32,779 nucleotides of DNA. Source: Pseudolabrys sp. (GTDB taxonomy: Bacteria; Pseudomonadota; Alphaproteobacteria; Rhizobiales; Xanthobacteraceae). The stretch is taken from assembly GCA_022843325.1 (NCBI GenBank), contig JALHNV010000040.1, positions 1 to 32,779 of the forward strand. The letters are read 5' to 3'. Positions 8,967 through 16,785 of this stretch are shown in pieces. The position numbers and the translations under genes were made by a program. The stretch's first letter is position 1. Each line of letters begins with the position of its first letter. A model generated the notes under the pieces. The model was not told the origin of the DNA. It made no database searches and saw nothing but the letters and a program-made list of their open reading frames with translations.

Positions 8967-10115
8967 GTGCGGTCGGAACAAATCTCCTGGAATGAAGGCT
9001 CGGGCTGGATATCCCGTAGCGGCGATGTCGGTTTGGCCAACCTCGTTTTCTATTTCGGCACGCGTCAGGCCTTGGCCTCCGGCGCGCGCTATCGCGAACT
9101 GCGGTCGAAATACCCCGGCGCGCGCCTGCTCGGCTGCAGCACCGGCGGCCAGATCCGCAACGACGACGTCACGGACGATGACATCGCCGGACTGGCGCTG
9201 CGCTTCGATCGCACCGGGCTGCGGCTTGCCACGGCCACGGTCGCTGGCCCCCTCGGTTCGCGCGCCTGCGGCGAGACGATCGGCCGGACATTGGCGCAAA
9301 CCAACGATGACGAACTCTCAGCCATTTTCGTGCTGTCTGACGGCCTCAGCGTCAATGGCAGCGAACTGGTCGCCGGCATCACCGCGGTGGTCGGCAACGG
9401 CGTGGCTCTGACCGGAGGGATGGCCGGCGACGGCGCCCTGTTTCAGGAGACGCTGGTCGGCGGCGACGGTCCGCCGCGCACTCATCAGGTGGCTGCGGTT
9501 GGATTCTACGGCAATGCGGTGCGCATCGCTCACGGCAGCGCCGGCGGCTGGGATGAGTTTGGACCGCGTCGCCGCATTACCCGTGCACAAGGCAACGTGC
9601 TCTACGAACTCGACGGCAAGCCGGCGCTCGATCTGTACAAGCGCTATCTGGGCGACGAGGCCGACGGCCTGCCCGGAACCGCGCTGCTGTTCCCGCTGCG
9701 CATCTGCGATCCGGAATATCCGGACAACGAGGTCGTGCGCACGGTTCTGGCGGTCGATCACGACGCACGCTCCATGACCTTTGCTGGCGACATGCCGGAA
9801 GGTTGGGTGGCCCAGCTCATGCGCGGCAATCTTGACCGCATCGCTATCGGCGCCGCCGACGCCGCCCGGCAGGCCGCGGCCGATATCGGGGGACGCGACG
9901 GCGTCGCCATTCTGGTGAGTTGCATCGGTCGCCGACTCCTGATGGGGCAACGCGTCACCGAGGAAGTCGAAGCCGCGGGTGCCGAACTCGGCCGGGGGAT
10001 GCCGCGCCTCGGGTTCTATTCGTATGGAGAGATTGCCCCGCACCGCGCCATGGGCGAATGCCAACTGCACAATCAGACCATGACAGTCACCGTCATCAGT
10101 GAGACGGACCTTTAG
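8967..10115 (+). CDS. FIST-domain sensory protein, NosP-like candidate
   Basis: This 382-residue soluble protein has FIST_N (about residues 25-195, including ARLLGCSTGGQI and GGMAGDGALF) and FIST_C (about 215-350). The latter includes ELDGKPALDLYKRYLG, a conserved Cys-Ile-Gly-Arg segment and GFYSYGEIAP near the end. Some FIST proteins are the haem-based nitric-oxide sensors called NosP, encoded next to a histidine kinase or a c-di-GMP enzyme; this one is followed after 2 bp by a GGDEF-EAL gene. His189 in VRIAHGSAGGW lies in the most conserved block and is one candidate metal ligand, with His359 and His368 as others; this is inference. FIST domains may instead bind small molecules such as amino acids. 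The start is GTG at 8967 with AGGGGG close upstream; no ATG start with equal support is seen. Confidence 0.85.
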   Translation: MRSEQISWNEGSGWISRSGDVGLANLVFYFGTRQALASGARYRELRSKYPGARLLGCSTGGQIRNDDVTDDDIAGLALRFDRTGLRLATATVAGPLGSRACGETIGRTLAQTNDDELSAIFVLSDGLSVNGSELVAGITAVVGNGVALTGGMAGDGALFQETLVGGDGPPRTHQVAAVGFYGNAVRIAHGSAGGWDEFGPRRRITRAQGNVLYELDGKPALDLYKRYLGDEADGLPGTALLFPLRICDPEYPDNEVVRTVLAVDHDARSMTFAGDMPEGWVAQLMRGNLDRIAIGAADAARQAAADIGGRDGVAILVSCIGRRLLMGQRVTEEVEAAGAELGRGMPRLGFYSYGEIAPHRAMGECQLHNQTMTVTVISETDL

Positions 10116-10117
10116 TC

Positions 10118-12025
10118 ATGGACAAGCTCTTTGCCCAACAACTGACGAGAGCGACTCGCGCCGATGGCGAGATCGACCTCGCCGTCCTGGAGGAATTGGT
10201 GGTGGCCGCCTATGCGCAGGCCGAACGCGATCGCCGTCTGATCGACCGCTCGACGGCGCTGATGGCGGAAGAACTCGAACAGCTCAACCGCGGGCTGGAA
10301 CGCGTTGTCGAGGAACGCACCGCGGCTTTGCGCGATCGCGAGGCGCGGCTCGCCGGCCAGAACATGCTGATCGACACCGCCATCAACAACATGCCTCAGG
10401 GACTGGTGATGTTCGACGCCGACGCCCGCGTCGTCATCTGCAACAAGCGATATCTGGAAATGTCCGGGCTACGGCAGGATCAGGTTCAGCCGGGCCAGCC
10501 GCTGATCGAGCTTTTGCGTTATCGCACCGCGATTGGGACGTTCTCGGGCGATCCGGAACAGTACATCAGGCAATTGCTGGCCGCAGTCGCGCGCGGCGAG
10601 ACCAGAACGGTGGAGTTCGAACTGGCCGGCGATCGCACCATCGCCGTCACCAACCGCCCCCGGCCGGACGGCGGTTGGGTCGCGACCCACGAAGACATTT
10701 CCGAGCGCCGGCGCGCCGAGAAAAAAATCGCGCACATGGCGCATCACGACGCCCTCACCGATTTGCCGAACCGCCTGCTGCTCCGCGAACGGCTGGCCGA
10801 CACGATCGCCGGCATTGGCAAACGCAAGCGCGCGGCGGTGTTCTGTATCGACCTCGACAATTTCAAGACCGTCAACGACACACTCGGACACCAGTTCGGC
10901 GACGGGCTGCTCAAATACGTGGCTGACCGGCTGCGCGCCTGTGTCGGCCCGGGCGTCACGGTGGCGCGCGTCGGCGGCGATGAATTCTCGCTGATCCTGC
11001 CGGACCTGGTTCATGACGCCGACTGCGCCGATCTGGCGCAGCGCGTCTGTGAAGCGGTGCGCACGCCGATCGAACTGGCCGGCCACCCCATCCTGATCGA
11101 CAGCAGCATCGGCATCGCCCTTGCGCCCGACCATGGCGTTGAACCGGACGAACTGCTCAAGAATGCCGACCTGGCGCTCTATCGCGCCAAGGCTGACGGC
11201 CGCGGTTCCTATCGATTCTTCGAGCCCAGCATGGACGCCCGCCTCAAAGCGCGCCGCGCGCTGGAAAGCGAACTGCGTCAGGCCCTGATCGAAGGCCAAT
11301 TCGTTCTGCACTACCAGCCGATCCTGAACGTCGAAAACAACGCCATCACCTGCTGTGAGGCGCTGGTGCGCTGGCAGCATCCGGAGCGCGGCTTGATCCC
11401 GCCAGCCGACTTCATTCCCGTGGCCGAGGAGATCGGGTTGATCGTGGCGTTGGGCGAATGGGTGCTGCGCAAGGCATGCGCCGACGCGGCAAGCTGGCCA
11501 AGCCAAATCAAAGTCGCGGTCAACCTGTCACCGATACAGATGGGTAGCGCCAACCTGGTGCCGACGGTGATCGGCGCACTCGCCGCCGCCGGCCTGCCCG
11601 CCTGCCGGCTGGAGCTCGAGATCACCGAGTCGGTGATGATCCAGAACACCGAAGCAACGCTGGCGGCGTTGCACCAGTTGCGGCATCTGGGCGTGAAGAT
11701 ATCGATGGACGACTTCGGCACCGGTTATTCGGCGTTGAGTTATCTGCGCCTGTTCGCCTTCGACAAGCTCAAGATCGACCGCTGTTTCATCAACGACCTG
11801 TCGAACGATGCGTCGCGCGCGATCGTGCGGGCCGTAACCGACATGGCGAGGAGTCTCGGCATGATCACCACCGCGGAAGGCGTCGAGACCGCCGAACAGT
11901 TCGATCACGTCCGTCTGCTCTGCTGCGATGAAGTGCAAGGCTATTACATCAGCCGGCCGCAGCCGCTGGCGATGGTGCACGGCGTGATCGCGGCCTATGC
12001 GCCGCTACGCGCCAAATCGGCCTGA
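10118..12025 (+). CDS. PAS-GGDEF-EAL cyclic-di-GMP cyclase/phosphodiesterase
   Basis: This 635-residue protein lacks membrane helices. Residues 1-85 form a charged helical module (FAQQLTRATRADGEIDL through LMAEELEQLNRGLERVVEER) that is not a named enzymatic domain. A PAS domain (about 88-195) ends GGWVATHEDISERR. The GGDEF domain (about 206-367) has intact GGDEF at 286-290 but no RxxD inhibitory site five residues before it. The EAL domain (about 385-628) has EAL at 414-416, NLSP, DDFGTG at 531-536, KID and AEGVET, so both activities could be functional. The ATG lies 2 bp after the FIST stop, so the two are surely co-transcribed and the FIST protein probably regulates this enzyme. It converges with the MHYT transducer, with 14 bp between the stops. 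Confidence 0.94.
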   Translation: MDKLFAQQLTRATRADGEIDLAVLEELVVAAYAQAERDRRLIDRSTALMAEELEQLNRGLERVVEERTAALRDREARLAGQNMLIDTAINNMPQGLVMFDADARVVICNKRYLEMSGLRQDQVQPGQPLIELLRYRTAIGTFSGDPEQYIRQLLAAVARGETRTVEFELAGDRTIAVTNRPRPDGGWVATHEDISERRRAEKKIAHMAHHDALTDLPNRLLLRERLADTIAGIGKRKRAAVFCIDLDNFKTVNDTLGHQFGDGLLKYVADRLRACVGPGVTVARVGGDEFSLILPDLVHDADCADLAQRVCEAVRTPIELAGHPILIDSSIGIALAPDHGVEPDELLKNADLALYRAKADGRGSYRFFEPSMDARLKARRALESELRQALIEGQFVLHYQPILNVENNAITCCEALVRWQHPERGLIPPADFIPVAEEIGLIVALGEWVLRKACADAASWPSQIKVAVNLSPIQMGSANLVPTVIGALAAAGLPACRLELEITESVMIQNTEATLAALHQLRHLGVKISMDDFGTGYSALSYLRLFAFDKLKIDRCFINDLSNDASRAIVRAVTDMARSLGMITTAEGVETAEQFDHVRLLCCDEVQGYYISRPQPLAMVHGVIAAYAPLRAKSA

Positions 12026-12039
12026 CATCGCGGCGCGGG

Positions 12040-14004
12040 TTAAGCAGCCACTTTGGCCAGGAAGCGCTCGACGCGGGCCTGCAGGTTTGCGACCGAACTT
12101 TCGACCGTCTCCGACGCTTGCAGCACAATCTCCGCGGAATCCTGGGCCTTGGATGTGGCTCCCGCGACGTCGTAAAGCACGGACGAAATCACCTCGGTCC
12201 CTTCGGCGGCAGCGACGATGTTGGCCGAGATTTCACCGGTCGCCATGCTCTGCTGCGCCACCGCGTTGACCGCCGCAGTCGAGGCCTCATCGATCTCCTT
12301 CATGCGGCCGGCGATCCGGCGCAATGTGTCGATCGCGTTGCCGGTCGAATTCTGCACCGCGTGAATATGCCCGGCGATATCTTCGGTCGCCTTGGCGGTC
12401 TGTACCGCCAGCGATTTGACTTCGGAGGCAACCACTGCGAACCCGCGGCCCGCCTCGCCCGCGCGCGCCGCCTCGATCGTGGCGTTCAGCGCCAGCAAAT
12501 TGGTCTGCGACGCAATCCTGCGGATGAGGCCGACGACTTCACCTATCTTATCGGCACCCGATGACAGGCCAGCGATTTCCTCATCGGTCCTTTCCGCTTC
12601 CAGCACCGCGACCTCCACGATCCGGGTCGTATGCGCAAGACGATCGCTGATTTCCGCAATCGACGTCGACAGTTGGTTGGCGGCGACGGCAACGGCCCGG
12701 ATGTTGGCTGATGCTTCCTCGTAGGCGGTGACGGCGCCGCTCGCCCGCTCGGTCGTGCGCTGCGAATTGCCCAGCAGCGAGCGCGCGGCCGCGCGTGTGT
12801 CGCCAACGCATTCCGTCACGCTGCCCAGCGTATCAGCGGCGTGACGGCGGAACTCCGCAATGGCCTGATCGATCTCGGTCCGGCGACTCCGCTCGCGCTG
12901 AATCGCCGCCCGCTCCTGCTCCACCAGTTCACGTTCGGTCATGTCTTCGTGGGTCGAGACCCACCCGCCGCCCGGCCGCGGCATGTTTGACACCACGACC
13001 TTGCGGCCGCTTGGCAGTTCGAAAATATGACGCAAGCCCTCGCGGGCGCTGGCGGCAGCCTCGGCGCGCCGCACAAAATCTTCCGGATATTCGGTCAGAG
13101 ATCCGACCTCGAGCCGCTGCTGTATCAGTTCCCTCAGCGTATTGCCGACAGATATGCGCCCTTCCAGTCCGTACATCTCGGCGTAACGCCGATTCCACAG
13201 GACGACACGCCGGTTATTGTCGAACATGACCAGGCCCTGGGACATGGTGTCGAGCGCATCGTTGAGCAGCACCAGCTTTTCCTTGGACGTCCGGTCGGCG
13301 AAGGCCCCGACGAGACACAGGCCGAGCAGGCAGGCGGTGAGGCTGGCGATGGTGCCTGCCAGCGAACCGGGCGATACCGAAAGTCCTCCGAATACACGCG
13401 CCGGATCGGGGACGATGGCAACCGCACCCATCGCGGTGAAATGCAGCGCGACGATACCGAGCGTCAGCAGCAGGGCTGCGACAAGCAGCGGGCGACGTCC
13501 ACGCCGCTCCAACGAATACATCGCCGCGGTGCCAAACGCCACGCCGAGCACCACTGACGCGATGACGTGACCTTGCGCCCAGACGACGTAGCCCGGCATT
13601 TCCAGTGCCGACATGCCGAGAAAGTGCATGGTGCCGACGCCGGCGCCGATCATGATGCCGGCAGCCGGCGCCCGATACCGGCGCGGGGCATAGATGCCGA
13701 GCGCAAAACCGATTCCGGTGATGACCGCAGCCGCCGCCAGCGACAGCAGCGTCAGCGAGAGATCGTAAGCGACTGGAACAACGGGCTGGTAGGCCAGCAT
13801 GGCGATGAAATGCGTCGCCCAGATTCCGCAGCCGGTGGCCGTGCCGGCGCCTGCGACCCAAAGCAGACGCGAGCGGCCTGCGGATTCGCGCGCGTGGCCG
13901 TAGAGCGTCATGCCGGTGACGCTGGCGAGGACGCACACAGCGCCTGCCAAAACTACCAGACGCAAGTCGTGCTCGGTGGCGAGGCACGTGAAAACTTCGA
14001 ACAT
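12040..14004 (-). CDS. MHYT-PAS methyl-accepting chemotaxis-type transducer
   Basis: This 654-residue membrane protein has an N-terminal MHYT domain (about 10-235) with seven hydrophobic helices and three copies of the His motif: THFIAM (64-69), MHFLGM (126-131) and LHFTAM (187-192). The MHYT domain has been proposed to bind copper and sense oxygen, CO or NO. A PAS domain (about 245-357) ends [14 protein letters not shown] and resembles the one in the neighbouring GGDEF-EAL protein. The C-terminal part (about 380-650) is a chemoreceptor signalling coiled coil with the conserved tip [20 protein letters not shown] and [15 protein letters not shown]. No HAMP domain or C-terminal CheR-binding pentapeptide is visible. 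GGAAGG precedes the ATG by 5 bases (read as GGAAGGTTCCG-ATG). It probably talks to a CheA-type kinase encoded elsewhere. Confidence 0.93.
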   Translation of the reverse strand: MFEVFTCLATEHDLRLVVLAGAVCVLASVTGMTLYGHARESAGRSRLLWVAGAGTATGCGIWATHFIAMLAYQPVVPVAYDLSLTLLSLAAAAVITGIGFALGIYAPRRYRAPAAGIMIGAGVGTMHFLGMSALEMPGYVVWAQGHVIASVVLGVAFGTAAMYSLERRGRRPLLVAALLLTLGIVALHFTAMGAVAIVPDPARVFGGLSVSPGSLAGTIASLTACLLGLCLVGAFADRTSKEKLVLLNDALDTMSQGLVMFDNNRRVVLWNRRYAEMYGLEGRISVGNTLRELIQQRLEVGSLTEYPEDFVRRAEAAASAREGLRHIFELPSGRKVVVSNMPRPGGGWVSTHEDMTERELVEQERAAIQRERSRRTEIDQAIAEFRRHAADTLGSVTECVGDTRAAARSLLGNSQRTTERASGAVTAYEEASANIRAVAVAANQLSTSIAEISDRLAHTTRIVEVAVLEAERTDEEIAGLSSGADKIGEVVGLIRRIASQTNLLALNATIEAARAGEAGRGFAVVASEVKSLAVQTAKATEDIAGHIHAVQNSTGNAIDTLRRIAGRMKEIDEASTAAVNAVAQQSMATGEISANIVAAAEGTEVISSVLYDVAGATSKAQDSAEIVLQASETVESSVANLQARVERFLAKVAA

Positions 14005-14121
14005 CGGAACCTTCCAACGCGCAAGCGACCTCCGACCGATATAACGGCGCCGGTTTCTTTACCGTTAAGCAATCGCGAAGAGCGCGCTGCCGAATTTATG
14101 CAATCGGAAAGCGTGTCCCGA

Positions 14122-15330
14122 CTAGCTGAGTTCCGGCGTCGACTTGAAATGCCGCGCGTGTTCGATCAGCGCATAACGGTCGGTCATGCCGGCAATGTAA
14201 TCGGCGACGCGGCGAGCGCGACCGCTCTCTCCGGCAAAGCCGATACCCTCCGCCCACTCCACCGGCAGATCGGCGGGCGACGTGATGAAATGCGCGAACA
14301 GTTCACGCACCACGCGTTCGGCGTCATTCATGATCGCGGCGACGCGCGCGTGGCGATACATGCGCGGATAAAGAAAGCCCTTGATCGCCGCGTCGGCCGC
14401 AGCCATCGCCGGTGAGAATGCGACCAGCGGCATCGCCGCGTGGCGCACATCGGCGGCCGATCCCGGATTGAGCAAGGCGACACGCCGTCCGGTCTCGGCG
14501 ATGACGTCCTCGATCATGCGCGTGATCAGGCGCCGGCCGGTTTCGTGCACCCGCCGCGCCGCATCGAGACCGGGCCGCGCGCGATCGATCTCGGCGACAA
14601 TATCGCCGATGATCGGCACCGCGGCGATGTCCTCCAGCGAAAACAGGTCGGCGCGCAGGCCGTCATCGATGTCGTGCGCGTCATAGGCGATGTCGTCGGA
14701 CACCGCAGCGATTTGCGCCTCGGCGCTCGGCTGCGACCACAGTTCGAGATCCTGCACCTGCGAATAGGCCAGGATCGCAGCCGGGACACCACGCGCGGCA
14801 TAGCGGCCGACCGCCTTGCCGTCGCGCGCGGTCAGCGGGCCATTGTGCTTGACCAGCCCCTCCAGGGTCTCCCAGGTCAGATTGAGACCGTCGAAGCCGG
14901 CATAACGCCGCTCCAGATCGGTCACGATGCGCAGCGCCTGGGCGTTGTGATCGAAGCCGCCGAAGCGTCCCAGCGCCGCGTCCAGCGCGCGCTCCCCGGC
15001 ATGGCCGAACGGCGTGTGGCCAAGATCGTGGGCCAGCGCCAACCCCTCCGCGAGGTCCTCGTCCAGCCCCAGTGCGCGGGCCAGCGACCGGGCGATCTGC
15101 ACCACTTCCAGCGTATGGGTAAGCCGGGTCCGGTAGTGGTCGCCCTCGTGATAGACAAAGACCTGGGTTTTGTGGGCGAGGCGCCGGAACGCGGCCGAAT
15201 GGATGATGCGGTCGCAGTCGCGGCGGAACGGATTGCGGGTCGGGCTTTCCGGCTCGGCGCAGCGCCGGCCGCGGCTGCGGGCTGGATCGGCGGCATAAAT
15301 TGCCCGTTCGCGCCCGGTTTCGATCGCCAT
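14122..15330 (-). CDS. dgt: Deoxyguanosinetriphosphate triphosphohydrolase-like HD protein
   Basis: Members of this HD-domain family hydrolyse dNTPs to nucleosides and triphosphate, or act as regulators. The 402-residue protein has [24 protein letters not shown], then [12 protein letters not shown] with the metal His, then [20 protein letters not shown] with the HD pair, and [15 protein letters not shown] with a further metal Asp. This matches the dGTPase-like type 2 subfamily usual in alphaproteobacteria. The ATG at 15328-15330 ([21 protein letters not shown]) is chosen because family members start at this point; 14 further in-frame codons upstream are not supported by a ribosome-binding site. 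It is divergent from erpA, the normal order in Rhizobiales, but argS is displaced by the signalling block. Confidence 0.93.
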   Translation of the reverse strand: MAIETGRERAIYAADPARSRGRRCAEPESPTRNPFRRDCDRIIHSAAFRRLAHKTQVFVYHEGDHYRTRLTHTLEVVQIARSLARALGLDEDLAEGLALAHDLGHTPFGHAGERALDAALGRFGGFDHNAQALRIVTDLERRYAGFDGLNLTWETLEGLVKHNGPLTARDGKAVGRYAARGVPAAILAYSQVQDLELWSQPSAEAQIAAVSDDIAYDAHDIDDGLRADLFSLEDIAAVPIIGDIVAEIDRARPGLDAARRVHETGRRLITRMIEDVIAETGRRVALLNPGSAADVRHAAMPLVAFSPAMAAADAAIKGFLYPRMYRHARVAAIMNDAERVVRELFAHFITSPADLPVEWAEGIGFAGESGRARRVADYIAGMTDRYALIEHARHFKSTPELS

Positions 15331-15350
15331 CTCAGTCCCATGTCGCCGCA

Positions 15351-15379
15351 TTGACCTTGCCAGCGGGCGCACTTAACTA
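15351..15379 (+). promoter_or_regulatory. Candidate sigma-70 promoter for erpA
   Basis: A near-consensus -35 box TTGACC (15351-15356) is followed, after 16-17 bases, by a weak -10 candidate, TTAACT (15373-15378) or TAACTA (15374-15379). Transcription would begin near 15386, leaving a leader of about 40 bases before the erpA ATG at 15426. It lies just upstream of the dgt start in the divergent gap. Confidence 0.4.
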
Positions 15380-15425
15380 TCGGATAAGCCCGATGCCAAT
15401 AGCATTGCGGCCGAGGATGGCCCGA

Positions 15426-15755
15426 ATGACCGAAAGCGTCACTGTCAGCGACCGCGCCGTTCGCCGGATCGGCGAGATTCTCAAAGGCGAGCCCGACGGC
15501 ACCATGCTGCGCGTCAGCGTCGAGGGCGGCGGCTGCTCCGGCTTCCAGTACAAGTTCGACATGGAACGGGCCAAAGGCAGCGACGACATCGTCATCGCCC
15601 GCGACGGCGCCGTGGTCCTGATCGACCCGGTGTCGGTGAATTATATGGCCGGCTCCGAGATCGACTTCGTCGAGGACCTCATCGGCGCCTCCTTCAAGAT
15701 CAAAAACCCGAAGGCCACCGCTTCCTGCGGCTGCGGCACCAGCTTCACGCTGTAG
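15426..15755 (+). CDS. erpA: Iron-sulfur cluster insertion protein, A-type (ErpA/HesB family)
   Basis: A-type carriers deliver Fe-S clusters to apo-enzymes. The 109-residue protein has the family fold and the three conserved cysteines: one in SVEGGGCSGFQYKF (about residue 38) and two in ASCGCGTSFTL at the C-terminus. The ATG at 15426 (MTESVTVSDRAVRRIGEIL) is chosen because family members begin here and GAGGATGG lies a few bases upstream; another ATG three codons earlier overlaps that site, and the longer frame extends into dgt. ErpA is the usual name for this copy divergent from dgt in alphaproteobacteria. Functional distinction from IscA or SufA cannot be made from sequence alone. IlvD in the same window is one possible Fe-S client. 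Confidence 0.92.
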   Translation: MTESVTVSDRAVRRIGEILKGEPDGTMLRVSVEGGGCSGFQYKFDMERAKGSDDIVIARDGAVVLIDPVSVNYMAGSEIDFVEDLIGASFKIKNPKATASCGCGTSFTL

Positions 15756-15861
15756 CGTCCGCCCCACTCCGGCCGCCATGCACAGCGCCATTCGATCGGC
15801 GGTGCACATTCCGGCGCGTCTCTGGTAAACAGCCCGGCCAAGCCCCCGGAAACCGCCCGCC

Positions 15862-16650
15862 ATGCGCATCGCCACCTGGAACGTCAATTCCGTCCGCCAG
15901 CGCATGGACAGCCTGGTCGCCTGGCTCACCGAGCGGCAGCCCGACATCGTTTGCCTGCAGGAAATCAAATGCGTCGACGACGCCTTCCCGCGCGAGCCGC
16001 TGGAAGCGCTCGGCTATAACGTCGCCGTCCACGGGCAGAAGGGCTTCAACGGGGTCGCGCTGCTGTCCAAGCTGCCGTTCGACGAAGTGGCGCCCGGCCT
16101 GATCGGCGACGACAGCGACATGCAGGCGCGTTTCCTCGAGGCGCTGGTCTCGACGCCCGAGGGGGTGGTCCGGGTGGTCAGCCTCTATCTGCCGAACGGC
16201 AACGGCGGCCCGGATAAATATTCGTATAAACTCAAATGGATGGACAGACTTATTGCCTTCTCACGCGAACGGCTGAAGCTTGAGGAGCCGTTTGTGCTGG
16301 CCGGCGATTACAACGTCATCCCGACGCCGGCAGACGCGCGCCACCCGGACAAATGGGTCAACGACGCGCTCTTCCTGCCGCCAACCCGGGAGCGCTTTCG
16401 CACGCTGCTCAATCTCGGCTTCACCGACGCCACCCGCGCCAGCAGCGACGCCAACGACCTTTATACGTTCTGGGACTACCAGGCCGGCTCGTGGCAAAAG
16501 AACGACGGCATCCGCATCGACCATTTGCTGCTGTCGCCGCAGGCCGCCGACCGGCTGGCCAGCAGCGGCATCGACAAGCACGTGCGCGCCTGGGACAAGC
16601 CGTCCGACCACGTGCCGGTCTGGATCGATCTGGCCGTCGAGGGGCGGTGA
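15862..16650 (+). CDS. xth: Exodeoxyribonuclease III
   Basis: This Mg-dependent AP endonuclease and 3'-5' exonuclease acts in base-excision repair. The 262-residue protein carries the exonuclease-endonuclease-phosphatase fold: MRIATWNVNSVRQRM with the first Asn, IVCLQEIKC with the metal Glu, HGQKGFNGVALLSK, VLAGDYNVIPTPADA with the Asp/Asn pair, GIRIDHLLLS and PSDHVPVWIDL with the final Asp-His. All catalytic residues are present and the length is normal. It lies 106 bp downstream of erpA on the same strand. In the same window mpg makes abasic sites that Xth can cut, although the two are not in one operon. Confidence 0.95.
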   Translation: MRIATWNVNSVRQRMDSLVAWLTERQPDIVCLQEIKCVDDAFPREPLEALGYNVAVHGQKGFNGVALLSKLPFDEVAPGLIGDDSDMQARFLEALVSTPEGVVRVVSLYLPNGNGGPDKYSYKLKWMDRLIAFSRERLKLEEPFVLAGDYNVIPTPADARHPDKWVNDALFLPPTRERFRTLLNLGFTDATRASSDANDLYTFWDYQAGSWQKNDGIRIDHLLLSPQAADRLASSGIDKHVRAWDKPSDHVPVWIDLAVEGR

Positions 16651-16705
16651 CGAGGCGGCAATAATCAAGGCGCATCGCACCCCGCCTGCGACGTCCGGCA
16701 TTGCT

Positions 16706-16720
16706 GAATTTCTTAAATTC
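16706..16720. promoter_or_regulatory. 15-bp perfect inverted repeat, candidate operator
   Basis: GAATTT-CTT-AAATTC is a perfect 6-3-6 inverted repeat, AT-rich in a GC-rich setting, 65 bp upstream of the ATG of the membrane-anchored winged-helix regulator. TTGCTG (16701-16706) touches its left edge and could be a -35 box, which would place the repeat over the promoter. It may bind that regulator or another factor; there is no direct evidence for either. Confidence 0.35.
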
Positions 16721-16785
16721 TTCTGATACCTTGGCGTGAGCGGCCTGCTTGCCGCCCCACACACGGGTCTGGAAATCGCGGGTGC

